Positions 44,886 through 59,850 of a stretch of 64,000 nucleotides of DNA are shown here, piece after piece; positions within the stretch are counted from its first letter, which is position 1; every line of letters starts with the position of its first letter. The DNA comes from Myxococcales bacterium (GTDB lineage Bacteria > Myxococcota_A > Polyangia > Polyangiales > Polyangiaceae), in NCBI GenBank assembly GCA_004193285.1, contig SECP01000005.1, positions 168,292 to 232,291 on the forward strand, read 5' to 3'. Both the position numbers and the translations under genes were made by a program. A model generated the notes under the pieces. That model saw only the letters and a program-made list of their open reading frames with translations. It ran no database searches and had not been told where the DNA came from.

Positions 44886-46232
44886 TCAGCGAGATTCGTA
44901 GGAGATGCCGAGCCGGGTCATCTTCCGCCAAAGAGTCGTGGGGCTGATGTCCAGCGCCTCCGCGGCGCGCTCACGGCTGCCGTCGGAGGCGCGCAGGGCC
45001 ATTTGCAGCGCCTCGCGCTCCGCGTCGTCCACGATGTCCGCGAGCGTCCGACCGCTCGCGCGCGACTTCTTCGGCATCTGCGGGAGGATGTCGTCAGCGG
45101 TCACGACGCCGCCCGAGCAGAGCGCGACCGACTGCTCGACCATGTTCTCCACCTCGCGCACGTTGCCCGGATAATCGTACAAGATGAGCTTCTCCATCAC
45201 GCCTTCCGCGAGGCGCGCGTGGGCGTTCATCTTGCGGTTGTACTTGTCGAGGAAGAACTCGATGAGCAGCGGGATGTCCTCCCTGCGCTCGCGCAGCGGC
45301 GGGAGGTGAAAGCGCGCCACGTTCAGGCGGTAGTACAGGTCTTGCCGGAAGCGCCGCTCCTCGACCGCCTGCGCCAGATCCACGTTGGTGGCCGCGACGA
45401 CGCGGATGTCCACCTTGACCGGCTTGTTCTCGCCGACGCGTCGGATCTCACCCTCTTGAATGCTGCGGAGTAGCTTGGCCTGGAAGGCCGGCGTCGTCTC
45501 CGCGATCTCGTCGAAAAAGAACGTGCCGCCGTCGGCCTCTTCGAAGAGGCCCTTGCGGGCGGAGATGGCGCCAGTGAACGCGCCGCGCGCATGACCGAAG
45601 AGCTCGCTCTCGAGCAACGTCTCGCTGATGGCGGCGCAGTTGACGGTGACGAACGGCCGGTGCGCCCGCTTGCTGTTGGCGTGCACGGCGCGAGCGATCA
45701 GCTCCTTACCGGTGCCAGACTCCCCCGTAATGAGCACGATCGCGTCGGTCGGCGAGATCTTCACCACGCGCGTCAGCACGTCCCGGATCGGCTGGGAACG
45801 GCCGACGATGTTCTCGAGGTGGTATCGCTCTTTGAACTCGCGCGCGAACGCCTGCACCTGGCCCTGCAGCTTGCGGCTCTCCAGCGCTTTGCCAACCTTC
45901 ACGATGAGCTCTTGCTCCGTGAACGGCTTCTGGATGTAGTCGAAGGCGCCAACGCGCATCGCCTCCACCGCGCTCTCGATCGTGCCGTAGGCGGTCATCA
46001 CGATGACCTCGGTCATCGGCTGCGCCTCCTTGGTGGCGCGCAGCACCTCGATGCCGTCGTACTCCCCCATCCGCAGATCCGTGAGCACCACGTCGAACGC
46101 GCCGGTGGCCCCCATATCGCGGCCTTGCGCGCCGTCCGCGGCTTCGTCCACCTCGTAGCCCTGCCCCCGTAGCATCATGGCTAGCGTGGTGCGCATGTTG
46201 CGCTGATCGTCGACGACGAGAATCTTTCCCAT
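44886..46232 (-). CDS. NtrC-family sigma-54-dependent response regulator
   Basis: From ATG 46232 the protein has 448 residues (an open frame extends to 46325, but MGKILVVDDQRN is the normal receiver start). Receiver: phospho-Asp52 in VVLTDLRMGEYDG, Lys in YIQKPFTEQEL. AAA+ domain: Walker A GESGTGKE, the sigma-54-contact loop GAFTGA, Walker B FFFDEIAETT, and the R finger region RRFRQDLYYRLNV. C-terminal Fis-type helix-turn-helix: ERAAEALDISPTTLWRKMTR. All elements for activating sigma-54 promoters are present. The partner kinase is not obvious here. Confidence 0.93.
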   Translation of the reverse strand: MGKILVVDDQRNMRTTLAMMLRGQGYEVDEAADGAQGRDMGATGAFDVVLTDLRMGEYDGIEVLRATKEAQPMTEVIVMTAYGTIESAVEAMRVGAFDYIQKPFTEQELIVKVGKALESRKLQGQVQAFAREFKERYHLENIVGRSQPIRDVLTRVVKISPTDAIVLITGESGTGKELIARAVHANSKRAHRPFVTVNCAAISETLLESELFGHARGAFTGAISARKGLFEEADGGTFFFDEIAETTPAFQAKLLRSIQEGEIRRVGENKPVKVDIRVVAATNVDLAQAVEERRFRQDLYYRLNVARFHLPPLRERREDIPLLIEFFLDKYNRKMNAHARLAEGVMEKLILYDYPGNVREVENMVEQSVALCSGGVVTADDILPQMPKKSRASGRTLADIVDDAEREALQMALRASDGSRERAAEALDISPTTLWRKMTRLGISYESR

Positions 46233-46396
46233 GTGCTGCAGGCTCGGCTGCTTGGGATCTAGCACTACTTCCCCCGGGGAGTCTCCCGGGACGGCAGCTC
46301 GAACGGAGCCGCCCCCGCCCGCCATGGCGCCGCCCGCTGCCCTGCCGCACGTTCGTGCGACCCACTCGCGCAGGGCCGGAGAAGTCTCGATTCGAT

Positions 46397-47686
<1,290 letters not shown>

Positions 47687-47888
47687 CAGGCGGTTTCGCA
47701 GGAGCGGCCACGCGGCGGCCAAAACGTCCCTGCGGCAGTCTCTTCAGCGTTTGTACTACCGGGGCGCCAGCAGGGCCAAGAGGGTTCGGAGCCGTGGCGT
47801 CTTGCAGCGACTTGCCCTCGCGTCGCCTTCGAGTCGCGTCGGGCTCCCACAACCTGTATAAGGCGCCTCGAAACGGAGCCTAAAAGCC

Positions 47889-48335
47889 ATGTCGAGTTTG
47901 AAAGAGCAACTGGGAACGGGTGAAAAACGACAGCAAGTGATCGAGGACGCCATGAAGGTGCTCGACGCTGAAGTCGCCGACAAAGGAGGCCTGACGGGCA
48001 TGGCCATCAAGGGCGGCTACAAGGTCGTTCAAGGCGTCCGGCCCGGCTTCGTCAAGGACGTGGTCACCGGCCTGCTCGACGACTTTTTGGAATCGATGGA
48101 CCCTCTGTACCAAGAGGCGAAGCAGAAAAATCGGCCCGCCGGCGCCTACCTGCTGGAAAACAAGAGCCGCGTGGCCGACGCGCTGCTCGGGGTCACGGAT
48201 CGCAAGGCTCAACGCGCGGACGGTATGCTGAAGAAGGCGTACGAAAAGCTGCGGCCACTCGCCAAGGGCCAAGTGGAAGCGGCCGCCCCTCGCCTCGCTC
48301 AATTGCTCGAGAAGCACGCGGAAAAGACGGCCTGA
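47889..48335 (+). CDS. Conserved small helical protein, function unknown
   Basis: A 148-residue protein, mainly helical and charged, with MKVLDAEVADKGGLTGMAIK near the start, then VKDVVTGLLDDFLESMDPLY, then LLENKSRVADALLGVTDRKA. No signal or membrane segment is seen. It looks like a stand-alone conserved protein of actinobacterial and myxobacterial type, but I cannot name a tested function. A TATAAG -10-like element lies about 30 bases upstream of the ATG. Confidence 0.75.
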   Translation: MSSLKEQLGTGEKRQQVIEDAMKVLDAEVADKGGLTGMAIKGGYKVVQGVRPGFVKDVVTGLLDDFLESMDPLYQEAKQKNRPAGAYLLENKSRVADALLGVTDRKAQRADGMLKKAYEKLRPLAKGQVEAAAPRLAQLLEKHAEKTA

Positions 48336-48509
48336 CAGCTCGCAGGGGCCGCGGCCGTTTGGCTCGAGCCGGGGCCCCCGGTAGCGGCGGGGGCTCTCCG
48401 GGTCGCCTGCCGCTCGAAGGAGCGTCCGCCGGCGATCGGCCTGCGTGCGGTCGGGTGGGCCGAAATTGTCGTCCCACTCGGCCGGAAAGCTGCTAGGAAG
48501 CGCGCCACT

Positions 48510-48650
48510 ATGGGAAGCCCGCAAGACCCCCGCACCGCACGTCGTAAGCGCGAACGCGCCGCCAAGAAGAACGCTCTCTGGGACCAGAAGCGCGCCGCCG
48601 AGAACGCCGAGGCCGCCAAGCCGAAGGCGCCGCCAAAGAAGGCCACCTGA
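48510..48650 (+). CDS. 46-residue Lys/Ala-rich small protein
   Basis: ATG 48510 opens a 46-codon frame ending TGA. The product is strongly basic: MGSPQDPRTARRKRERAAKK, then NALWDQKRAAENAEAAKPKA, then PPKKAT. A good ribosome binding site (AGGAAG) lies 9 bases before the ATG. It resembles short nucleic-acid-binding tails but has no family I know. The length is below common gene-finding limits, so it may be unannotated. Confidence 0.5.
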   Translation: MGSPQDPRTARRKRERAAKKNALWDQKRAAENAEAAKPKAPPKKAT

Positions 48651-49168
48651 GCGTTCGTCAGCAGTAGCAGCGCACACTCGCGCACTTTTGCGCGGGTCTG
48701 CGCTGCCGCAAGCTCCTTTCTCGTTGCTGGGCACGGCGCAAAGCGCGGCCCCCGCCATGAACGCGGGTGACGCCCGTAGGCGCACGCAAAGTGTCAGTCT
48801 GGTCCGTCGGTGGCGCCTCTGCCCCGCCGGCAAGCTCGCCTCCGGCGACTTCCGCTCGGAGCGCGCGTTGCCCGAGCTCCCAGATCCGGAATGTCGCGAA
48901 GGCGAGTCGCGTCGCGATCCCGTGCGAGCCCGGCGTGGCTGACAGGCGATCGACCGACCGCGACGCGAGAACCGGCTGAAGGCGATTGCCTTTCAAGCCA
49001 ATGACCGCCTCCCGGTCGCGCAGAAAAGACGAGCAACTAGCAGTCGAGCCGGAGGCCAGCCGGGCGCCATTTCGCGACGGATCCTGGTCGTTCGGGTAGG
49101 TGGAGCGCGCTTCTCTACCCTCCCCCCTCGACAACGGGGGTGAAGGTGCTCAAATTGCCCCGACTACG
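48651..49168. other. 518-base intergenic region before clpS
   Basis: Open frames on both strands cross this stretch but none shows a recognisable domain. Near its end CCCCCC (49122-49127) and GGGGG (49136-49140) could form a small hairpin in the clpS leader. Otherwise I see nothing I can support. Confidence 0.5.
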
Positions 49169-49507
49169 ATGGCAACCGACAGGCCCAAGGTATCGCCCGA
49201 AGAAGAGCTGGGCGTCGCCACGCGCCCGAAGACGGAGAAGCCGCGCAAGTACGTCGTGGTCTTGCACAACGACGACTACACCACCATGGAGTTCGTCGTG
49301 CACGTTCTCGAAAAGTTCTTCCACATGGGCGAGACCGAGGCAACGCGGGTGATGCTCCACGTCCACCACAAGGGCTACGGCATCGTCGGTACCTTTTCGC
49401 GGGACGTCGCGGAGACGAAAGCGTCGCAAGTCACTGCCTACGCCAAGGAGCACGGACATCCATTGATGGTCACTGCAGAGCCGGAAGGCTACGGGGGTGA
49501 AGCGTGA
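49169..49507 (+). CDS. clpS: ATP-dependent Clp protease adaptor ClpS
   Basis: From ATG 49169 the protein has 112 residues. A flexible N-terminus leads to the ClpS core: KYVVVLHNDDYTTMEFVVHV with the N-degron-binding residues, then FFHMGETEATRVMLHVHHKG, then GIVGTFSRDVAETKASQVTA. ClpS hands N-end-rule substrates to ClpA. The frame opens at 49100, but ATG 49169 gives the usual size. It overlaps clpA by 4 bases (GTGA), so the two are co-translated. Confidence 0.95.
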   Translation: MATDRPKVSPEEELGVATRPKTEKPRKYVVVLHNDDYTTMEFVVHVLEKFFHMGETEATRVMLHVHHKGYGIVGTFSRDVAETKASQVTAYAKEHGHPLMVTAEPEGYGGEA

Positions 49508-51786
49508 AGGTCAGCGCAGAAGTCGAGATCGCCTGCTCCCTCGCCCAGAGTGAGGCCGCGCGCCGTCGGCATGATTTGATCACGGTGGAGCACCTGCTCT
49601 ACGCCTTGCTCCACGACGACGCGACCGCGCGCGTGGTGCGCGGCGCCGGTGGGAACGTCGACAAGCTCAAGAAAGAGATCGACCGCGTTCTGGAGAGTGA
49701 CTTGTCGAAGGTGCCGGGAGCGGAACCGGTGACGCCCGCGCCGTCGCGCGGCTTTCAGCGCGTGCTGCAGCGCGCAGCGATTCACGTGCAGTCGAGCGGC
49801 AAGGAGGAGCTGAAGGGCTTCAACGTGCTCGTCGCGATCTTCGCGGAGGTGGACTCCCAAGCAGTGGAGGTGCTCACCGCGATGGGCCTCACCCGTTACG
49901 ACGTCGTGAGCTACGTCTCGCACGGCGTGTCCAAGGACGGCGAGGACGACTCCGCGCTCGACAGCGCCGGCTCGGACGACGACGACGAGGACGGCGAGGG
50001 TGAAGGCGAAAAGGTCGCCGACCCGCTCAGCAAGTTCGCGCTCAACTTGAACGAGGCCGCCGCCTCCGGCCACATCGAGCCGCTGGTCGGGCGAGACAAA
50101 GAAGTGCGCCGCGCCATCCAGGTGCTGTGCCGTCGCCGCAAGAACAACCCCATCTTCGTGGGCGACGCGGGCGTCGGCAAGACCGCCATCGTGGAGGGCC
50201 TGGCCGCGAAGATCGTCGCGGGTGAGGTGCCGAAGCACCTGCTGAATGCCACCATCTACGCGCTGGACATGGGCGCGCTCGTCGCCGGCACTCGCTTCCG
50301 TGGCGATTTCGAGAACCGCATCAAGGCGGTCATCAAGCAGATTCAGAAGCAGGAAGGCTCCATCCTCTTCGTGGACGAGCTGCACACGGTCGTGGGCGCG
50401 GGCGCTGCCAGCGGCGGCACCTTGGACGCGGCCAACTTGCTCAAGCCGGCGCTCTCCAACGGCACCTTGCGCTGCATCGGGGCGACGACGTTCGAAGAGT
50501 ACCGCAGTCACGTGGAGCGCGATCGCGCCCTGGCTCGCCGGTTTCAAAAGATCGAAGTCTTGGAGCCCTCGCTGGAGGAGACGAAAGAGATCCTCAAGGG
50601 CCTCAAGCCCAAGTACGAGGAGTTCCACAAGGTCACGTACGCGGCCGAAGCGATCGACGCGTGCGCCGTCCTTTCGGATCGCCACCTCCGGGACAAGAAG
50701 CAGCCGGACAAAGCCATCGACTTGCTGGACGAGTCCGGCGCCGACACCAAGTTGGACGCCGGCGACGGCGCGGTGGTTACGGTGGAGCGCGTGGAGGCGG
50801 TCGTCGCTCGCATCGCGCAAATTCCGCCGCGTCAGGTGTCCACGGACGACAAAAGCGCGCTCAAGAATCTGGACGCGGACCTTCACAAGGTCGTGTTCGG
50901 TCAGGACCGCGCCATCACCGAGCTGGTAACGGCCATCAAGCTGTCGCGCGCAGGCCTGCGCCCCGCGGAAAAACCCATCGGCTCCTACCTGTTCACGGGC
51001 CCGACCGGCGTCGGCAAGACCGAGGCCGCCAAGCAACTAGCCAAGACCCTCGGTATCGAGCTGATTCGGTTCGACATGAGCGAGTACATGGAGCGGCACA
51101 CCGTCTCCCGGCTCATCGGCGCGCCGCCCGGCTACGTCGGCTACGATCGCGGCGGTTTGCTCACGGAGGCGATCGCAAAGACGCCTCACGCCGTGCTGTT
51201 GCTGGACGAGATCGAGAAGGCCCATCCGGACGTGTTCAACGTGCTGCTCCAGGTGATGGATCACGGCACGCTGACGGACAACAACGGCAAAAAGGCGGAT
51301 TTTCGCCACATCATCTTGATCATGACGAGCAACGTCGGCGCGCAGGACCTCGCGCGAGGGTTGATGGGCTTCGGCAGCCGTGACGAGCAGGGCCGGGACG
51401 ACATCGCGGTTCGCAACACCTTCAGCCCCGAGTTCCGCAACCGGTTGGACGCGCGAATCTCGTTCGACCCGCTCGCCCCGAGCACGATGGCGAAGGTGGT
51501 GGACAAGTTCATCGTCGAGCTCGGCAAGCAGCTCGCGGAACGGGACGTCACCATCGAGCTCTCCCTTGCGGCGCAGGAGTACCTCGCGGAAAAGGGCTAC
51601 GACAAGAGCAACGGCGCCCGTCCGCTGGCTCGGTTGATCCAAGACGAAGTGAAGAAACCGCTGGGCGATGAGCTTCTGTTCGGTGCTCTGGAGAACGGCG
51701 GTCACGTGCGGGTGGATGTCGCGGACAAGAAGCTGAGCTTCACCTTCACGACGAAATCCGAGCCGGGTCCCAAGCTCCTCAATTAA
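49504..51786 (+). CDS. clpA: ATP-dependent Clp protease ATP-binding subunit ClpA
   Basis: A 760-residue AAA+ unfoldase. An N-terminal Clp repeat domain (about 1-140) is followed by an acidic linker. The first AAA+ module has Walker [10 protein letters not shown] and Walker B ILFVDELH; the second has GPTGVGKTE and [10 protein letters not shown], with APPGYVGYD as the pore loop. The C-terminus is a ClpB-small domain ([16 protein letters not shown]). It feeds proteins to ClpP, which is not in the window. GTG 49504 overlaps the clpS stop. Confidence 0.97.
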   Translation: MKVSAEVEIACSLAQSEAARRRHDLITVEHLLYALLHDDATARVVRGAGGNVDKLKKEIDRVLESDLSKVPGAEPVTPAPSRGFQRVLQRAAIHVQSSGKEELKGFNVLVAIFAEVDSQAVEVLTAMGLTRYDVVSYVSHGVSKDGEDDSALDSAGSDDDDEDGEGEGEKVADPLSKFALNLNEAAASGHIEPLVGRDKEVRRAIQVLCRRRKNNPIFVGDAGVGKTAIVEGLAAKIVAGEVPKHLLNATIYALDMGALVAGTRFRGDFENRIKAVIKQIQKQEGSILFVDELHTVVGAGAASGGTLDAANLLKPALSNGTLRCIGATTFEEYRSHVERDRALARRFQKIEVLEPSLEETKEILKGLKPKYEEFHKVTYAAEAIDACAVLSDRHLRDKKQPDKAIDLLDESGADTKLDAGDGAVVTVERVEAVVARIAQIPPRQVSTDDKSALKNLDADLHKVVFGQDRAITELVTAIKLSRAGLRPAEKPIGSYLFTGPTGVGKTEAAKQLAKTLGIELIRFDMSEYMERHTVSRLIGAPPGYVGYDRGGLLTEAIAKTPHAVLLLDEIEKAHPDVFNVLLQVMDHGTLTDNNGKKADFRHIILIMTSNVGAQDLARGLMGFGSRDEQGRDDIAVRNTFSPEFRNRLDARISFDPLAPSTMAKVVDKFIVELGKQLAERDVTIELSLAAQEYLAEKGYDKSNGARPLARLIQDEVKKPLGDELLFGALENGGHVRVDVADKKLSFTFTTKSEPGPKLLN

Positions 51787-51799
51787 AAAGGCGGGCGGC

Positions 51800-55347
<3,548 letters not shown>

Positions 55348-55366
<19 letters not shown>

Positions 55367-56316
55367 GCGGGAGGTGACGACTCCGGCGCGCGGGAAATCT
55401 TCTCGCGCACCGCCAGCGCCAGCGCGCAACTGTTGGCCTGCCGCGCTTGGGCGGCCTGAGCTTCCGCGCTCGTCGGGGCATGTGAGCCCAGGGCCACGAA
55501 CTCGGCCGACGCTTCCGCCCGCAGCCGCAAGAGCGGCGCCTTGGTCGCGATGTCCCAGATACCGATGCGAGCGAAATGCGGGGTGCGCTGGAGGACCTGC
55601 TCGGCCGTCTCCCCCGCGTCTGGCGGCTGCTGGGGCAAACCACCGGGCGGGTCCTCGTCGATGACGAGCGTCACGAACTTAGCCTTGTTCATGATCTCGA
55701 CCGCGATCGGCACGTCATGCTTGGCGACGCTGTCCAAGTCCCGGTCGTAACCGTTGACCGCCAGCTCGCTCTCGGCCGCGTTCAGCTCGTCACTCCACTC
55801 CGTGGAAAGAACGCGGAGCGCGCGGAACGCGAGGCGCATGTTGTACGGCCTTGGCGGCGCGGCGCAGACGTTCCACTCGTTGCAGAGCTGGCCCGGTTGG
55901 CACTCGCTCGTGACGCGGCAGGCCGCGCCCTGCGTTTGCAGCGCGGTTTGGCTCACGAACAAGCAAGAGGTGAAGCCGTCCAGCAAGGACGACTGGGCCG
56001 CCTTCCGGAGCTGCTTCGGTGACTTCGCGTTATCGCGGCGCAGTCGTAAGTAGACGCCCGGCGCCTCGCGCAGGTCCTTCAGACCGTTACCGGGCGCGAC
56101 GAAATCAGCCACCCCGTCTGCGGCGAGCTCTCGGGCCCAACCCTCCACTTGCTCGCGGAATGGCTGAATCTTCGGGCCGAGCGCAACCGAAACGGCTCGC
56201 TGCTTCGCCATCACTGCGCTCTTCCGGCCTTCGAGCTTTCCCTCGGCCACGCGCCAGTAGATGACACCGAATGCGGCCATGCCAACGAGCGCCCACAGCC
56301 AGAAGTGGGGCGGCAT
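55348..56316 (-). CDS. Membrane-anchored protein of the first motor operon, function unknown
   Basis: From ATG 56316 the protein has 322 residues. It starts MPPHFWLWALVGMAAFGVIY, a membrane anchor, so the rest faces the periplasm. The body is helical with KPYNMRLAFRALRVL-like segments and a cysteine cluster (CLFVSQTALQTQG, ACRVTSECQPGQLCNEWNVC). The C-terminal 20 residues are Pro/Ala-rich. It is the last gene of the unit that begins with the TolQ-type gene at 58321 and could be an accessory to that motor. No family recognised. The frame opens further upstream at 56403. Confidence 0.7.
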
Positions 56317-56413
56317 GGCGCGGATAGAGACCTTCCCCAAAACCAACGCGCGCCGACGTTCGGCGCGCGCTTGGTTCAGTGAAGGGAGCCCGCGCTCCCT
56401 CATCTGTCAGGCC

Positions 56414-56998
56414 TCAGTGCTCGCCGCCGCCGTCGGCGCCGCCCATGCGCCCGACCATGAAGCTCACGTTCGGGTAGCCGGCGAATGCCGCCGTCTGGAA
56501 GACGCTCTTGACGACCAGAGCCTGCACCTTGCGGTCGACCTGGAGCACCACGACGCCGCCGAACTCCTTACCGGGGTTCAGCTGCTTCCACAGCTCGCGC
56601 TTGTTCTTGAGGACGTTGAACAGCTCGTCCACGCGCTGGAGGCGGTTTGCCTCCACGATGGCGCGCGTGTTGCCGGCCGCCGTGCCGTCCACCAGAATCT
56701 GCGCGCCCGTGATCGCGACCATCGGGGCGTCCGTCATGTCGATGACGTTCTCCGCGTTGGGCAGCTTCACGTTCTTGTCGATCGGGAGCTCGCCGCTCGC
56801 CGAGAAGCTCGCGAGGAGGAAGCACACGATGCAGAGCAAGAAGTCGATGAACGGAATCAGCGGGATTTCCTGGTTCACGGAGCGACCGCCACCACCGGCC
56901 ACCTTCTTACGGACGAAGGCAAGCGGGACGTGGTGCAGCAGGCGCCGGCCCGGAACGGAGATCGGCTGGTGAAAGCGGCTGAGCGGTTTTTCCGACAT
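56414..56998 (-). CDS. TolR/ExbD-like motor subunit (A2)
   Basis: A 194-residue biopolymer-transport protein. A basic N-terminus precedes one membrane helix (about 46-66) with the motif EIPLIPFIDFLLCIVCFLLA; the Asp in PFIDF is the proton-carrying residue of this family. The outer part has AITGAQILVDGTAAG, LNPGKEFGGVVVLQVDRKV and SVFQTAAFAGYPNVSFMVGR, typical of TolR. It shares the IPLIPFIDFLLC core with A1 two bases upstream, so they are probably recent duplicates. Confidence 0.88.
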   Translation of the reverse strand: MSEKPLSRFHQPISVPGRRLLHHVPLAFVRKKVAGGGGRSVNQEIPLIPFIDFLLCIVCFLLASFSASGELPIDKNVKLPNAENVIDMTDAPMVAITGAQILVDGTAAGNTRAIVEANRLQRVDELFNVLKNKRELWKQLNPGKEFGGVVVLQVDRKVQALVVKSVFQTAAFAGYPNVSFMVGRMGGADGGGEH

Positions 56999-56999
56999 A

Positions 57000-57572
57000 T
57001 CAGTTCACCGAGAAAGTCACGTTGAAACCCGGCGTGTTCTTCGCGTTCGCACCGCAGACCGAGCAAGCACGCTTGGGCGTGTAGATGGCGTCGATGACCG
57101 CGATGACGTCCGAAAACGGAGTCGTGTTGTCCGTGTGGAGGATGGCCTGGTCGATCTTCTTGTCGTCCTTCAGGTCACCGCGGTGCGAACCGTTCTGGTT
57201 CCACTCCTCACTGATCTTCTTGGCCAGATCCGGGTAGCGGATGTCACCCTCCGCACCGGCCGGAACCGCCTTCTTGTCCACATCGATCGTGTTGACGACG
57301 GTGTTACCCTCTTTCCAGATGAGCTGGAACTTGGTTTCACCCTTCATCTCCACGTGCAGCTGCTTCTCCTTCTTGATCTCCTCCGGCGGCTCGTCCTTGG
57401 GCGGACCGGGCACGCGGGCGTCTGCGTTGATGCGCGCCATCTGCGACCAGACGGCCGTCACCAGCAAGAAGGCGACGAGACAGAGGAGGAAGTCGATGAA
57501 GGGGATCAGCGGGATGTCGTGATTGGTGGCGCGCTTGCCACCGTGACCGCCGCCGACGTCAATACCAGCCAT
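57000..57572 (-). CDS. TolR/ExbD-like motor subunit (A1)
   Basis: A 190-residue biopolymer-transport protein. The membrane helix (about 21-41) carries IPLIPFIDFLLCLVAFLLVT with the conserved Asp. The outer part begins WSQMARINADARVPGPPKD and contains QLIWKEGNTVVNTIDVDKKA and SDVIAVIDAIYTPKRACSVC, ending FNVTFSVN. The paired cysteines in CSVCGAN are unusual for the family. It is followed two bases later by A2 and preceded by the TolQ-type gene. Confidence 0.88.
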   Translation of the reverse strand: MAGIDVGGGHGGKRATNHDIPLIPFIDFLLCLVAFLLVTAVWSQMARINADARVPGPPKDEPPEEIKKEKQLHVEMKGETKFQLIWKEGNTVVNTIDVDKKAVPAGAEGDIRYPDLAKKISEEWNQNGSHRGDLKDDKKIDQAILHTDNTTPFSDVIAVIDAIYTPKRACSVCGANAKNTPGFNVTFSVN

Positions 57573-57667
57573 GCTTGCTCCTTACGAAACAACAGCCAAC
57601 GAACAACTTGAACACGGCGGGGGCCCGAACCTTTGCTGGTGCGGGCCCTCAGCGCCGTGAGCGGGCG

Positions 57668-58321
57668 TCAGCCCTCGATACCCTGGAGGTTGACCTTCTG
57701 ACGGTTGGCGACGACCAAGTTCAGCACCTGGACGGATGCCTCGTTGATGTCGTCTTCCATCGTCTGCGTCTTGCCGTTCAGGAACGCGAAGCCCATCAGG
57801 GCCACGATGGCCGAGAGCAGGCCGAAAGCGGTGCAGTTCATCGCTTCCGAGATACCTTCGGCGAGAATGCGCGCCTTCTGGCTCGGGTCCACCGACTCGC
57901 CACCGACCGCGGCGAACGCCTTGATCAGACCGACGATGGTGCCGAACAGGCCGCAGAGCATGGCCAGGTTGGAGAACAGAGCCAAAAAGCCCGTGCGCTT
58001 GGTGATCTTGGGCATCTCGCGGAGAGCTGCCTCGTCCATGGCCGCCTGAACTTCCTCGTCCGGGCGGTTCACCTTCACGAGACCAGCCTGCACGATGCGG
58101 GCGAGCGGCGCGTTGGCGGCCGAGCACATCTTCACGGCCTTGGCGATATCGCCGGCCAAGATGCACTTCTGCATGGTCGCGAGGAACACCTCTTTATTGA
58201 TCGACGCGCCGAACAGATACACGGAGCGTTCGGCGATCGTGGCGATCGCGCAGATGAGCCAAAACAGGATGAGATACATCGCCCATCCGCCTGCCTGGAA
58301 GTGGTGCCATGCTGCCGACAT
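57668..58321 (-). CDS. MotA/TolQ/ExbB-type proton channel subunit (A)
   Basis: A 217-residue three-helix membrane protein. Helix 1 lies at about 14-33 (AMYLILFWLICAIATIAER). Helices 2 and 3 are at about 110-130 and 155-178 (FLALFSNLAMLCGLFGTIVG and AEGISEAMNCTAFGLLSAIV). These are the TolQ/ExbB signatures. It should form the proton channel with the two TolR-type subunits that follow. GGAAGG lies about 10 bases before ATG 58321. The unit reads away from the matching operon that begins at 59164. Confidence 0.92.
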   Translation of the reverse strand: MSAAWHHFQAGGWAMYLILFWLICAIATIAERSVYLFGASINKEVFLATMQKCILAGDIAKAVKMCSAANAPLARIVQAGLVKVNRPDEEVQAAMDEAALREMPKITKRTGFLALFSNLAMLCGLFGTIVGLIKAFAAVGGESVDPSQKARILAEGISEAMNCTAFGLLSAIVALMGFAFLNGKTQTMEDDINEASVQVLNLVVANRQKVNLQGIEG

Positions 58322-58729
58322 TTGTACGTTTACCTTCCGCCTGATGCTTCGTTGAGTAACCCGGGGATTTCGGCTGAAAAGCGCCTCGTTCCCGCCTTGT
58401 CGTCCGCCAATGGCCAGAGCGATTTCGGACGCCCCGCCGCCCGCGTTACGGGGACCGGGGGTTTTGGGTGCGGGGCATCTTGCTAAACTGGAACCCCGGC
58501 AGTCAAGAGAGATTGGATTTTACGAAGCTGTTCGCGCTCCGTTAGAAAATTTTCTCCCAACGTCATCTGCTCGCACTCACACTTACATTCGCGCATCCCC
58601 TGCTCGATCTGCGGGGGGGAGCAAGCCGCCAGACAGACGCCCCGCGGCTCGAGACGCCAGCGGCTCGAGAGTCTCTCGAGGCGGCGCCCCCTTGCGGAGC
58701 TCTTCCTTGGAGGGAGGCGCCAGCTCGAG

Positions 58730-58795
<66 letters not shown>

Positions 58796-58903
58796 GAAGA
58801 ACCCGAGCGACGAGCTCGAGCGAAGAATGAGGACGGTGCTTGCCCGCGAGTCGCAAAGCCTCGCACGGATGGCACCTCAGCCTGCGCCGGGGAGCGGTCA
58901 GCC

Positions 58904-58931
58904 GCGTAAGCGCTTACGTAAATGCTTACGC
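58904..58931. promoter_or_regulatory. GTAAGC/GCTTAC operator-like array
   Basis: Three copies of the same half-site occur: GTAAGC (58906-58911), GCTTAC (58912-58917) and GCTTAC (58924-58929). The first two form a perfect 14-base palindrome CGTAAGCGCTTACG, and the outer arms GCGTAAGC and GCTTACGC form a longer inverted repeat. Its place between two divergent motor operons makes it a candidate shared operator. Confidence 0.5.
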
Positions 58932-59051
58932 GCTCAGGGCGCCTCGAAGCGCGTGCTCGGAGCCGGCAGTTGCCCTCGCCCTTACGGCGCCGAGCGCTCG
59001 GCCGTAGCCTCCCGCTGCGGTTTCGCCCAAAAACGTGGCGTTAACGTGGAC

Positions 59052-59081
59052 TTGTAAAACTTGTTTTTGGCCGGCTATAGT
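59052..59081 (+). promoter_or_regulatory. Candidate promoter of the second motor operon
   Basis: TTGTAA and TATAGT are separated by 18 bases, near the housekeeping sigma consensus. They lie about 85 bases before the start codon at 59164. Confidence 0.5.
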
Positions 59082-59163
59082 CGTCGGCTCAGTAGTGGTC
59101 GAGCGCCACGTTTCGGCTCTCGAAACACCATTAGCACCCAAAGCAACAGAAGGGACTTGGGGA

Positions 59164-59829
59164 ATGCATCTCCTGCTTCTAGCGGCCGAAGGCGGACACA
59201 GCCAACTCGTCGAGGCTTTCAAGACGAACCCGACCTTCATGGTCTTGAACTTGTGTACGTCCGCAATCGTGCTCACGATCGTGATTGAACGCTTCGCGTT
59301 CCAGATGACTCGCTACCGCGTCAACTCGAAGGAGTTTTTCGCGCAGGTGAAAAAGCTGGTCGCAGCGGGCAACATCGACCGCGCCATCAAGCTCTGCGAG
59401 GCGGACGACTACCCCATCCTGCAGCTCGTGAAGGCCGGTCTGACTCACGCCAACAAAGGTGAGGCGGAAATCGACGCCTCCTTGAGCGAGAAGCTCTCGG
59501 AGCTCAAACCGCAATCGGAGAAGCGCATCGGCGCGCTCTGGTCGCTCGCCAACATCGCGACGCTCATCGGTCTGCTCGGCACCGTGTCCGGTCTGATCGC
59601 GACGTTCGGCGCGATCGCGGCTCCGGGCCTGAGCCAGTCCGACAAGCAGCGTATGCTGTCGAACGGCATTGCCGAAGCCATGTACAACACCGCCCTCGGT
59701 CTGGGCATCGCGGTGTTCTGCATGATCACGCACATCATCTTGCACACGCGGGCCAAGACGATTCAGCATGACTTGGAGGCCACCATGGAGCGGACCTTCA
59801 ACATGCTGACCATCTCGAAGACCGGCTGA
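59164..59829 (+). CDS. MotA/TolQ/ExbB-type proton channel subunit (B)
   Basis: From ATG 59164 the protein has 221 residues, starting MHLLLLAAEGGHSQLVEAFK; a GGGG tract lies just upstream. The frame continues to 59035 but the promoter lies there. Helix 1 is at about 26-44 (FMVLNLCTSAIVLTIVIERF). Helices 2 and 3 fall in SLANIATLIGLLGTVSGLIA and GIAEAMYNTALGLGIAVFCM, the family signatures. It differs clearly from subunit A at 57668, so the two operons are not a recent copy. Confidence 0.92.
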   Translation: MHLLLLAAEGGHSQLVEAFKTNPTFMVLNLCTSAIVLTIVIERFAFQMTRYRVNSKEFFAQVKKLVAAGNIDRAIKLCEADDYPILQLVKAGLTHANKGEAEIDASLSEKLSELKPQSEKRIGALWSLANIATLIGLLGTVSGLIATFGAIAAPGLSQSDKQRMLSNGIAEAMYNTALGLGIAVFCMITHIILHTRAKTIQHDLEATMERTFNMLTISKTG

Positions 59830-59850
59830 CGCGCAAACCGGCAAAGCAGC

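Noticed and set aside
48658..49134. A 158-codon minus-strand frame before clpS
   Set aside because: No recognisable domain, no clear ribosome binding site, and overlapping frames of equal quality exist on the other strand.
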